Below are positions 12,101 through 22,655 of a DNA stretch of 64,000 nt, in pieces. Positions within the stretch are counted from its first letter, which is position 1. Each line of letters opens with the position of its first letter. The stretch covers positions 41,307,194-41,371,193 of the forward strand of contig OX463778.1 of the NCBI GenBank assembly GCA_949825025.1. Direction: 5' to 3'. The DNA is from Siphlonurus alternatus (taxonomy: Eukaryota; Arthropoda; Insecta; Ephemeroptera; Siphlonuridae). Both the position numbers and the translations under genes were made by a program. Under the pieces are notes generated by a model. The model was not told where the DNA came from. It saw nothing but the letters and a program-made list of their open reading frames with translations, and searched no databases.

Positions 12101-14515
12101 TTAGGAAAAGTTCGTAATATGTATATTATGTCTCATTTACATCTTTAACACAAAAATGTATAGGCCAAAATATTTATATATTGACTGCATCATGCTTATT
12201 AAAAATTATAAGATACAGTGCCATGTTTTATACTTAATTACATAAATTATTATATTAATATTTGTGTTATTTATACATTGCATAATATAATTATGCAGTT
12301 AATATTTAGGAGAATAATTTTTTTTACAAGGATACACTCCTAAGAGCTAAGAAAGAAAATAAAAAGGAAAGAAAAAGAGAATAAACTAACGAAAAGATAT
12401 ACAATAATATTTTAATTTTTAAAATGATTTTTCCCACATAATAAACTATAACTATTCATAGCTTTTATAATTAATTAAAAGTAATAATATATTAAAGTTT
12501 GTGATATTTTTAAATGATTATTTTTCTGTATGCTACGAGCAATGAAAATATACTTCTAAAATATAGTTGAAACCCAAAAAATTAAGTTAAACCATTGAAA
12601 ATCGTCAAAAATTAAACCCCAATTTCTTTGCAGCCAGTTAATTGATCATTAAGTGCATAAATGTTGTATATAATTGATAAATATGAATTTGACAAAATCT
12701 TATCAGTATTGATTTCAACACTACCATTAGCACATGTATACTTATTTGCTGCATATAAGTTACTAACAAATTAATAAAACTGACTACAGAAGCTGCGTAC
12801 AGCGATCGCGGCTGCAGACGAGCAGTACCGCTCTCTGGCGGCGAGCTGCGTAGAGCGGGAGCACGAGGTGGCCGAGGTTCAGCGGGAGATCTGCGAGCAG
12901 GAAGTCAAGCTGAAGCGTGCGAGCACGCAGGCACGCCGCATCTCACGAGAACTGCGCTCAGGAAACCCCGCGCAGCCAACTTTCGAGGAGGTAAGAAAAA
13001 AATCCCTACACGAAAAAACACAATGCAACCCGCGTAACACGATTGCTTAACAAGTTGCCTACTTAGTAGGCGCTGATTCAAAATGGATACGATTGGATAA
13101 GAGGGGATTGCGCTGACGTCATGCGAGGAGGGCCAGAATGCACGGACTAGCATATAAACAAAGTGTGCAATAATTTTTTACTTAACTTAATAAAATAAAT
13201 CAAGTTTAAATACTTTAATAATACTTTAACAGTACACGATAGAACTCAAAAAAAAAATCTCACCTCCAAAAAACTGTTAAAAGTATTTTTTATGATTTTT
13301 TTCATCATTTTGCCAATGCTCACTGTATAATCTGGCCTGCCAAAACTTTCTCTTTTCCCTCCCTCCTGCGCCCCCATCGCAATGTGTTAGTATAGGGAAA
13401 CCCCTCTCCAGCCTCACGTAAACATAAACAGAAATCAGCTCTATAAACCGTTGATATAAATATTATGTAATAATATTTAATTTTCAATATAGTAATTAAC
13501 GTATATAATTAACCGTGAATTAAGTTAATTGTAAAAATATATTAACATGAATTTTAGCGTGACTTGGAGGTTCGTGAGATGAAGCGTGTGACAAGTTGTG
13601 CTCTTCGTGAACTATGGTCGCTGGGTGAGGAGCATGTGGAGGCGCGCCCGCTCGTCTCGCGCTACTTGCAGGAGAAGGGGCTGCCACCGCTGGCCCAATC
13701 ACCTGCACCCTCACAACGAGCACCCTCCGGACCCCCGCGTACTACGTCTTCTCGGCAGTCGAACGTGGGTGCTGAGCAAGCCACCTCTGCCAGCCCTGCA
13801 CTCCTCAACATCCACTTCCCAGGTGACTTAATTTGAACACCTTTCATGTTTCTGTGAAGAACAGGATCATGGTTGACGTCTTCATATTATTCAAAGCGAC
13901 ATATAAAGTCTTAATTTAGCAATTTAATATATGTAATTAAAAATTAATCAGGAAGGGGGTTAATTCATAAATTTCATAATATCAATGGGGGGAAGGAGAG
14001 TGCTTTATATTCAGGCGTGGATCCAAGGGAACGATCCTCCCCCCCCCCCCCCAAAGGTCCCAAAATACATTGAAGGTATTCCCTCCCCCCCTCCCACTCC
14101 AAATTTTAACATTGCGGGATAAGGCACCGCCCCACCTAAAGTCGCGAGTTGGATCCGCCCCTGCTTGATTTAGGCCTGCACCCTATTATAATGTTGGTAA
14201 TTTAATTATATGATGATTGAAATATCTAAAATATTTAGAATACTCTTGATGTGAACATGACCGTGGATGCTTACTCTTAATTGTATCATTTCAACAAAGG
14301 TTAATTATGATTGTACAGTACTTCGATCAGTTATAAATTAGAATATGAAATTTCTTAAGTTTGTAAAAGTAAAAAATACAACAATAAAATAATAATATGC
14401 TATCAAATGTTTATCAAACAATTTTACTTTTAATAATGCAAACCTTGCAACCATTTCAGAGGTTCCTAGCCCAACTGGAAGCCAAGGCTCTCAACATTCC
14501 AAGAGGACTTTTTAA
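5106..14515 (+). CDS. CCDC39: CCDC39, axonemal ruler / dynein-arm docking coiled-coil protein (complete, 948 aa)
   Basis: Eleven exons splice in frame: 5106-5210, 5301-5420, 6219-6524, 7259-7672, 8524-8955, 10769-10936, 11016-11410, 11675-12059, 12790-12990, 13558-13822 and 14460-14515 (TAA). The 2847 nt give 948 aa, close to the roughly 940 aa of vertebrate CCDC39. The start is fixed by the conserved N-terminal motif GWTDGFNIPAINDENRELE (vertebrate form WEDGFAIPVANEENKLLE). The middle is continuous coiled coil. Exon 8 keeps the block QEKGELVQRGNSLDSEI...EREIRAMEHTL, matching vertebrate QEKEELQREGDCLDAKI. The Ser/Pro-rich tail ends with LNIHFPEVPSPTGSQ, like the vertebrate LELKFPAS tail. CCDC39 with CCDC40 forms the 96-nm molecular ruler along doublet microtubules and is needed for inner dynein arms and the nexin-DRC, so this gene implies motile cilia or flagellate sperm. 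Exons are markedly GC-rich against AT-rich introns. The end of exon 5 (CTG followed by GTCAGA) is the least certain junction. Confidence 0.92.
5566..5640. repeat. (AT)n microsatellite in CCDC39 intron 2
   Basis: Alternating AT tract with a few interruptions (ATATAGCT units at the end), preceded by a poly-A run at about 5500-5523. Seen directly. Confidence 0.9.
5954..6157. repeat. (ATTT)n tetranucleotide microsatellite with an internal ATTC block
   Basis: About 200 bases of ATTT units in CCDC39 intron 2. A central stretch near 6046-6082 alternates ATTC and ATTT units, then pure ATTT resumes. The tract ends in a poly-T run about 50 bases before the exon 3 acceptor, so it is close to the splice site. 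Confidence 0.95.
9233..10153. mobile_element. Inverted-repeat element rich in GAAACAC/GTGTTTC motifs, in CCDC39 intron 5
   Basis: The ends pair as TCGAAAACTGGTGTTTCAG at the left and CTGAAACACCAATTTTCGA at the right. Both terminal regions (about 9233-9375 and 9955-10150) hold many copies of GAAACAC and its complement, often paired around a short spacer such as GTAA or TTACG. The AT-rich interior has one short frame (9695-9892) with no recognised similarity. I see no transposase and no clear target duplication. The likely nature is a non-autonomous DNA transposon. Confidence 0.65.
10506..10643. mobile_element. Short MITE in CCDC39 intron 5
   Basis: Terminal inverted repeats GGTCTGTTCGTA and TACGAACAGACC bound a 138-bp element. 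An internal hairpin reads CCTTATGCATTTG / ACATAAGG. A related copy in opposite orientation, sharing the CCTTATG...CATAAGG hairpin and GGGCAGGGTT end, lies at about 37510-37603. Confidence 0.7.
14012..14163. mobile_element. hAT-like MITE with CAGGCG(C/T)GGATCC ends, copy 1
   Basis: Begins CAGGCGTGGATCC and ends GGATCCGCCCCTG, with C-rich and C/T-rich tracts inside. Three related copies occur at 27284-27445, 60424-60636 and (degraded) about 48377-48552. The CAG...CTG ends, and the near-8-bp duplications seen at two other copies, suggest hAT-type mobilisation. It sits in the last intron of CCDC39. Confidence 0.72.
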
Positions 14516-15627
14516 TTGTAAACACATACAAATGAAACAAGATTCATTGACATTTTGTATATTTATTGACGTAAGTAATAATATACAGCAAGTAGATTTT
14601 AAAGTAGATTTAATTTATAATTATTATTATAATTGGTTTTTTATTTAACATTTTATATTAAATTGTTTTAGTTGTAATTTTAATAATCTAATTATTATGT
14701 ACGAAATAAAAACATTTATAACCAATTTAATTCTTTTTCAATTAATTACAATTAATGACATACACAATTGAACACGTAATCATTAACATTTAATAATTCT
14801 ATTGTAAGCCTAAAAAAGAAAAGCATGCTATTTAAATATTGAGAATACTCCAGTTTTATAATGATTAGATTTTTTCACTAATTATACACTATATTGAATT
14901 TTCTTTTTCTTGTATTTATATCTATGGTTCTATACAATGTAGAAAATTAAAAATCCTTAATTTTAGTAATTATTTTTCTTTCAATGTTACAGAAAAGAAA
15001 TTTGAAAATAAAATTAATAGTAATGGCCTAATAATTACATCTGTACACACAGAATGCAGAAAATTGCAAGTTTACAATCTTAATATATAAGCATAATTAT
15101 AACACAATAAAGAGAAGCAAAAAACGTTGAATTAGCCTGCAATGGCCCTAAAATAAAAATACTACAAAACATTTCTGGACAAACTATACAGCATATAATA
15201 TAGAAAGTTGAAAGTTAGGTTCAATTTTACATTAATTTATGGTAACCTATTCTGATAAAGCTATCACCTGTCCTCATATTTGATATAGACACAATTAAAG
15301 AAGCAAACAAAGGTACAGAGTTAGTAGTAATTGTTGAAGGTTGGAGATCACAACAAATAATTATTAGGATAGTAGAAATTAGGGGGACCAGGAAGAGAAC
15401 AGTGGTACGATCCCACAGCAAAAGTTCAAGTTTAAGTTGAAAAACGGAATTTAACATTTTGCAATTTTACACGTGATGGTTCCACAATCACATTTGATTT
15501 TATAAATTATCTCTGAAATGCAAACTTTCACGACTGTTGCTGTAAGAATTATGTATAGTTCTCAACACATGGGGGGTGAAGACAGACAGGGAGGTAAGGG
15601 TATTCATGCCAAGAGGTTGTCGACAGT
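14516..15627. other. Convergent intergenic region between CCDC39 and SERINC
   Basis: Two genes converge here, so both 3' UTRs should lie in this AT-rich 1.1 kb. The frame at 15227-15457 (minus strand) shows no domain and is not called. No mobile element is evident. Confidence 0.6.
14705..14710 (+). promoter_or_regulatory. Candidate polyadenylation signal of CCDC39
   Basis: AATAAA about 190 bases after the CCDC39 stop codon in an AT-rich 3' region. In DNA this AT-rich the hexamer alone is weak evidence. Confidence 0.4.
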
Positions 15628-18600
15628 TCAGTCAAAGTCGCGGTCTGGCAGGAGGATGGGGGCTGCCAGGGTCCACGAGTACAGCAGCACGCACAGCCAG
15701 CTTGATACCATCTTCACCCACACCGAGGCCACGTTAGCGTTCAGAGTCTCTAGCGAGGAGTTGGGGCTGCAGCAAATTACAACACAATTCATTACAATTT
15801 AGATATACATATGAGAATAAGAAAGTTATAAATCTTCAAATAAAGTTGTATACTGTATACAGTATTATACATTAAGAATCTTAGAAAGCTATAAATTACA
15901 AAATTAGAGAACAAAATTAAATGTATAACACGATAAAAAATATAATCTTAACTGACAAAATTTTAACGGACTACTATATCATTTTAGAAATAAGGTGGTT
16001 GCATGAGCAACGCATCAGTCTACATTCTAGGAGACGAGAGAAAACATGTGCGTGCAGGCCGCCATTTTGGTGGTAGGAGTGGTAGAGAATTTTGCATGCA
16101 GGCAAAAGATTAAAAGGACTTACTATAAATTATTTAAAATGAAAATAAAAAAATATGAGGTGAACAAAATGTTTTAAATTAAATTTACTAAATTTTTCAC
16201 CTCAGAATTTTGATTTTTTTTTCTTGATATATTTTTAAATAATTTTGTTAATCTTTTGTCCTATGCTTATACATAGCGTAGCTCCACCAGCAAGGATGCC
16301 GACATCTGGCGGACGACCGTTGAAACTCTGACGTACTTGTGTTTTTTATCAAAAACTTTATACTGTTAAATTTAAATAAATAATTTAGAAACACGTCAGG
16401 AGGTACTTACGAGAACCAGTTGGTGAGGGTCATCATGACGTAAAGTGTTGCCAGGATAAACATGGTATGGAAGAAGGACCACGAGTACGCCACACCATCC
16501 TCCTCATTGTCCCAGACCTTGTGACCTCCGTCACCAGCCTCTGTGTCTCCGTCTACAAACCAGGGCACGGATCAACACCAGGACATGCAGCTGAGGCAGC
16601 ACACTTACCCTCTGCACCCACAATGGGCTCCCTGCTAGAGTCTACTGCCCCAGGAAACAGTGGGTCAGAAACAAACAAGAGTTAAGTCAGCAAAACAGAT
16701 GAAGAGAAAGTAGAGCCAAAGTATAGCTCTGTATTTATAATAACAAATCGTCACCTAACAATGCAAATCACATACCTGCAAAAAAAATTGATGAAACTTT
16801 CACCCTTATGATCTAGTGAGATAAGTTGTCATTTTTTTTTTTTTTTTTTGTTGTAGGTTACGTGATTTGCGTTCCACGGTGACGAAATATAGCAAATTTA
16901 AATGAAACTATAGTGTAGCCAGAAGATTTATTTATGTATTTTTAAGTTTGAAGTTAAAAATGTAGATTTATTTATTTCAACAAATTATTCCAGATCTACA
17001 TATCGTCTTACTGTTAGTAGTATCTAATTTGCAAAGTCAACTTGGCAAAAAGTGTCTGAATGATTGATGTCAAGCTGATTTTCCATTACTTTTCTGACTG
17101 ACGCTCATAATTTAGAAAAGCTGACTTTGGCAAATTAGACGCTAATAGAAGATATAAGAAGATATTGGTAAAATAGTGAAAACAATTGAAAAAATGTGAA
17201 GAGTTACATGTTTGTGAATTACTGTAGTGATAAAAATATAATTAACGTAGCAAAGTTATTGTTAAAAATATGTAATTAAAAATAGATTAAAAAAAATTTA
17301 TCAACAAATTAGAACAAAAATACTATTAAAATACGTATCTACAATTATTCTCCACCAAAAATAAAAAATATACTGCCTGTGGTATAATACACATGACATA
17401 AAAAATAGTGCCAAAAAATGTAGAGAGAAAAATAATAAAAGAAATAGTAGTAAGGGGAAAGGGATTCATGCTCATCAAGAATAGTTCATTGTTAGTCGAA
17501 AATAAATTAGCAGAGTGAAGAAAACCTTGTAAAAATTGTGACTGTTAACACTTTTCCTGCACCAAAACAGAAAATTAGTCATGCAGAATTAGTAGGAGCT
17601 TCTGTGACAGACAAGGGTCTGTGAACAGATAGCAAGCATGAGAGGAGCCACATGCCATAGTACGAGAAGTCACTGACCGGTGGCTCCGTTGTCCTTGACC
17701 AGCACGTGTTCCGACATGGTGATACGAGAGGACGAGGAGGCCGTGCGCAGGCTCGAGTACAGCACACAGCACATCCACACAATCAGACCAATGATCGATT
17801 CAGAGTCAAAGTTGTTGCCTGCACCAGGTTTGCTCCCTGAAAAAAAAAAAAAATAAATAAATAAATAGTCACAAATATTGTACTATCTGTCTGCAAAATA
17901 ACTTTTTAAATTTATTTACCTAGTACAGTATCATGTAATTTTTTCTACACCTTTAAGTAGTAGGAAGTTCAGTATTTGAATAATGTACACAAATACTGAC
18001 CTTACAGAGAATTTAAAAAAAAATCATAATTCTAGAGAAAGAAACTTTAAATTAAGCTCAGCGTGGTCATAGGTATAATGTGCCCACCTGGTAGAAGTAT
18101 CTCTCCAAGACGAGGGTTGCAGGCGCGGTCAGGCTGGTTGCTCAGGGCGGACCAGGTAAGGTAGCAAACATAGAGAGACACCACGGAGGACTGCAGCAGG
18201 CCTGAGCGAGGCTGGCGCTCTTGCACCGCTGGCAAGATGGACACGCCGCTGACACCCACGCATAGCAGCAAGTTGGACGACAGGAAGAACTTGTTGAGAG
18301 CACAGCCGTCCGCCTGCACAAAGCATCAGTGAGCACCTCACAGACTTCACACACCAGTTTAGTAGCAGCACTCACGTTAGTGAAGAACACAAATAGCAGG
18401 ATGAAGCCAGTCAGAGCTAAGCCGTAGTTCAAAAACGTTGCCACAAACAGCGCCACATACCTGCAAAATAACAAGCATTACTTAGCATCTTTGCTTTGAA
18501 TTCATAAAAATTATGCTATAGTAAATAATTATGTACTAAAATGTGGATAAAGCACCAGTTGTCGGCCATCATTTTTTTTTTTTTGTTTTTTTTTTAAACC

Positions 18601-20599
18601 CCTTCCACCCATTTTAGTGTTTAGATTTTTTTATGTGCATAGCATAGTTTTAAGCATATTTTGGCCATCTATTGAATTTTTTTAAACCAAGTCAAATGGG
18701 CAGGGATTTAAATAAAATGGCCAAGAACCTAGCGGGGTCAAGAACTGGTGCCAGTAGTATACAAATTTAATTCTTATGCTAACTGCAGTATTTAAGGGAA
18801 TTTATAAGTAATATATTTAAGAGATTTTTAAAATTAATACAATTTTAGGAGCAAATATCCTAAAGAAATAATTTTTTAAATCTAAAAATAAATAACAAAA
18901 TATACTGAGAATACATAAAATGTGAAGCTAATATAATTATATTACTGCATACAAGTATCATAATGTCATGTAGGTATTATATTCACCAGGAGTTTGATTC
19001 GGTTTCTTCGTAGCGCTCAACCCAACGCTCAGCCCAGCTGTGTGCAAAGTCCACCAACAGCACCAGCTGCACCAAAATGAAGAGGAAGCCGCCAATCAGT
19101 CCGAACCACATCCATGTTGGAGCAAACGAGCCCTCGGGGATGAAGAACGCACCTACTGCTGCAGCGATCACCAGCAGGATCTTGATGCCCCAGAATCTGT
19201 AAGGAGCACACTCATTATGATCTGGGCTGGGATTTACTTGAATAGAGCATTAGCCTTAAAAATCTTAAAATCATGAATAAAAGTAAAATAAATTAAAAAT
19301 CTCACAGCACTAAAAGAGAAAGAAAGAAAAAACTACGCAAGAAATTTTTAATTTGTTGTGTTTTAATGCCTAAAATATTATAACCTCTATACACTTAAAT
19401 AATGACTCACCCATTTTGTATGCCACCTCTTGGGTCCTTGGAAGACTTGACACCAATCATAATGACGGCCATGAGAGCAAAGAAGCAGCAGAGAGCAAAG
19501 CAGATCCGGTAGACAGCGAGATAGCCAATAGCAGCAGAGCAGTCAATCGTCACAGAAGATGGAAGGAGGCGAGTCGAGTTGGAGCAAAACGGAACCTGTA
19601 ATAAATATAAATCACATAAATTTCTTGCTACTCTGCAATGGTTATTAGTTATTAGTCATAAGTTAATTTCTTCTCTTCATTCTATATAGAAGAGAAAACT
19701 CAAAAGCAAATTCATAAGTGCAACAAAAATAATTATTTGCAGAAGTCTTCCATGAAAAACAATTGAAACATGTACAATTTTTTTACACCTATATTTAAAA
19801 CAAGCTTATAAATTTTTAATTGTAGTTTTAGTTCAGTTTTCAATTAATTAATAAATAATACAGTATTATGAGATACCATTATTTCTTATTGTTAGCATTA
19901 TTGAAATATCAGCTCAAGCTGGTAGGCACCATATTTCCATTTTTTTTTTTTAAATTTCAGTATATTTATCAGAGGGTGGAAGTAGACAATTAACTTGCAT
20001 TTGTTGAATTTAATTATGGTGTTGGGTATGCCCATGACACAATAATCAATAATAATACACATTTATTACTCTCTTCCTATATTACTCACATGTGAGAGCG
20101 CGTCTTGCAACCCCGGAGCGAGCGTGATGCAGGCAGCCACGGTTCCCAGCAGCAGCATCACAGCATACATGAGGCGAGCAGAGGTGGATGAGCGGCATGA
20201 CGGGCATGCAGCACAGCATAGACTGCAGGCCGCACTGCCACAACAGCATGCAAGCTGCACAGACAAAGAGAATCTCTAGCGTCAAGATGACCAAGAAGAG
20301 TTTGCAGAATTGCAACATTGCTCAATTTTGACACTAAATTTTACATCAGTTCTGTGCTGGTTGAGAGATATTATTAAACAGAAAATTGTGAAAGTGTATA
20401 TCCCTGATTTTACAACAAGAAAAATAAAACTTAGAATCTATATTCTGCAAAATAATAATATCAAAATAGATATCGTTTTACCCATTTATAAACGGGAACA
20501 AAAATAATGTTCATGCACCTAGATCGCTTCTCTCATGAACAACATAATTATTTATTATGTTACCTGCGTAGCGCCGCATACTCCCAATATGGCTCCCAT
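15628..20599 (-). CDS. SERINC: Serine incorporator (SERINC/TDE1 family), complete, 448 aa
   Basis: Nine exons on the minus strand, in transcript order: 20564-20599, 20090-20254, 19411-19595, 18987-19196, 18376-18460, 18088-18313, 17678-17836, 16411-16552 and 15628-15766 (TGA). Their total is 1347 nt. All introns are GT-AG and phases agree. The start is fixed by [12 protein letters not shown], the family N-terminus, followed by the Cys-rich run [17 protein letters not shown]. Other hallmarks are [17 protein letters not shown], the [20 protein letters not shown] helix, [34 protein letters not shown], and a C-terminus ending in PDRDFD. About ten membrane segments are apparent, usual for the family. 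SERINCs are ER/Golgi/plasma-membrane proteins named for a proposed role in serine incorporation into phospho- and sphingolipids; later work shows lipid scramblase activity and, for human SERINC3/5, restriction of retroviruses. Which human paralog is closest cannot be settled here. Confidence 0.95.
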
Positions 20600-22655
20600 C
20601 TCTACAAAGGTTGCGACGTTTCAGCAGTCAGGCAGAGAGTCTGGAACAAGACACAAAATAGCTCAGAATCTTCCCGACATCAGTACGGTAAATATACAAA
20701 GGCCTCCTGGGTGGGAAGCAGGAGGAAGCCGAGCAAGCGCGACACGCTGACAGCTCCTTGCGTCACAAACTGTTTTAATATCTGTGAATTGCGCACTCGG
20801 AATAAAATTACCATGTATCAGACACTTCCTCCATGGAATTTTATTTATATAACGATCGAATATCTGAAATATTAAAGTTCAGTAATGAAACTGAGGAGAA
20901 AATATTGTTATCAAAAAAAATATATATATATATATAATATATAATACGTCTTTTTACTACCGCGTGCTATTTCTCTTAAAAATTATCATCAGACAATTAA
21001 TATGCATTTTACATTCAATTTAGATTTAGATGCAATAGGAAAAGACAAATTTAAAATGCATGAGTATTAAGTTTTAGAAAACAATTAAAAAGCCATATTA
21101 TATTTGAAACTCGCCTGAATTGTTATACTGGAATAATTTTGAAACACCATGAGATTGAGGTATCCGGAAAACTCGGTGCAGGAAAACTCGGTGCAATTTC
21201 AACAAGCTAGGAAAACTCGGTGCACGGTAAACTCGGAGCACGGAAAACTGGGAGCACCGCTAGGAAAACTCGGAGCATCGCATATATTGCAAGATCCCTA
21301 TACTAGTATATGGATTTTGGAATATGTATATTTTAGCATAAAAATAATAAAATATAACAAAAATCGAACACATGTAATTTTCTTGTTGCCTTCATACAAA
21401 AAAATTATTGGAGGGCTTAAATACTATGAATATCACTAATTCTATATTAAATTATATAATACTATTTATAAATAATTCAAATAATTTCATTATTTAATTG
21501 ATATTTATTGTAAATAAAGGAAAAATTGTAAGTGCTTTCATAGAAGGAACAGCGGTACAGCAATTTTTTGTCCATAATGTCCATATAACTTTAAGAGAAC
21601 AATTACATTCTTATATCAATTTTTATTTGTTATATGACATTATATATTATATTATCATTAACACATTGAAAAAAAAAATCTAATATTACATATTGCATAA
21701 ATGTGAAGAAATATATTTTTATTTAATTAAAGGGAAAGGAAAATAAATAAGGGGCATTCACAAAGTCTTAAGACCACATTTATTAGGGCTCGATAATTTG
21801 AGACCAGAAATTTTGGGTCTAAAAAGCATGCCTAAAATCGGGCTTTAAATTATCGAGCTTAATATATATGTTTTATACATGATGATTAATCATTATATAT
21901 ATTTTATATAATATAATATACATGCAATGCTGAAAAATAGGGAATGGTAATAAATTGTAATAATATTGAAATACTTTCAACCGTACATTATTTTATGGCG
22001 TTCAAAGTTCAAACGCCATATAAGCCCTAGAGAACAATTATTAAGGATAAATTACGATAATAGTGATGCTCCTCATAGTATTTGTGCCCTGTAACTTTTG
22101 TGTTTGGAGGCGACAATATAGCTGGTTATATATAATATATACGATATTTTATAATATATGCGATGCTCCGAGTTTTCCTAGCGGTGCTCCCAGTTTTCCG
22201 TGCTCCGAGTTTACCGTGCACCGAGTTTTCCTAGCTTGTTGAAATTGCACCGAGTTTTCCTGCACCGAGTTTTCCTGCACCGAGTTTTCCTACAATCTGA
22301 GATTGAAGTCTGAAGGTTATAATACTTATAATTATTACGTCATAATTGGGTATTGAAATATAAAGAAAGAAAGCTACATTTGCAGTTTTTTTTTATTATA
22401 TTTTAAATTAAACTTTAATTGTAAAAGTTAATTGGAAGTTGCCGATACATTATAAATATATAATAGTAATTAATAATATAATCGTGTGTTCTCCATACAA
22501 GCGAGATGAAACTTCCATTAGGGATAATATATACATAGCAATACGTCTTAAAATTTTTAGTTATCCCTACAAACGTTACTATGGAGGGGAGGAATTAGAC
22601 GGCAATGCAACGTTCGTCATGTCACGCGAATACTCCCGGACACTCGAACTACAAG
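20600..22655. other. Divergent intergenic region (SERINC / JHBP-domain gene)
   Basis: SERINC (minus) and the JHBP-domain gene (plus) point away from each other, so both promoters should lie here. The middle is occupied by the foldback element 21159-22297. The flanking 560 bases on the SERINC side and 360 bases on the other side are AT-rich with no supported coding exon. The frames at 20507-20875 and 22439-22768 overlap real first exons in other frames or lack any family signal. Confidence 0.6.
21159..22297. mobile_element. Foldback-type element with 15-bp tandem repeats in its arms and a 9-bp target duplication
   Basis: Both arms (about 21159-21290 and 22155-22297) are built of GGAAAACTCGGTGCA and close variants: six units on the left, seven in opposite orientation on the right. 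Between units 2-3 (left) and 3-4 (right) both arms carry the same spacer ATTTCAACAAGCTA. The 9-mer TGAGATTGA lies immediately outside each end (21150-21158 and 22298-22306). The 0.87-kb centre is AT-rich without a plausible transposase. Long inverted arms made of tandem repeats plus a 9-bp duplication are the architecture described for Drosophila FB (foldback) elements. The family assignment is inference from structure, not sequence. Confidence 0.8.

Noticed and set aside
16010..16330. Degenerate inverted repeat in the last SERINC intron (AGATTAA...TTAATCTTT with A/T-rich pairing)
   Set aside because: Pairing is mostly A/T runs and could be chance in this composition; ends and a target duplication could not be defined.
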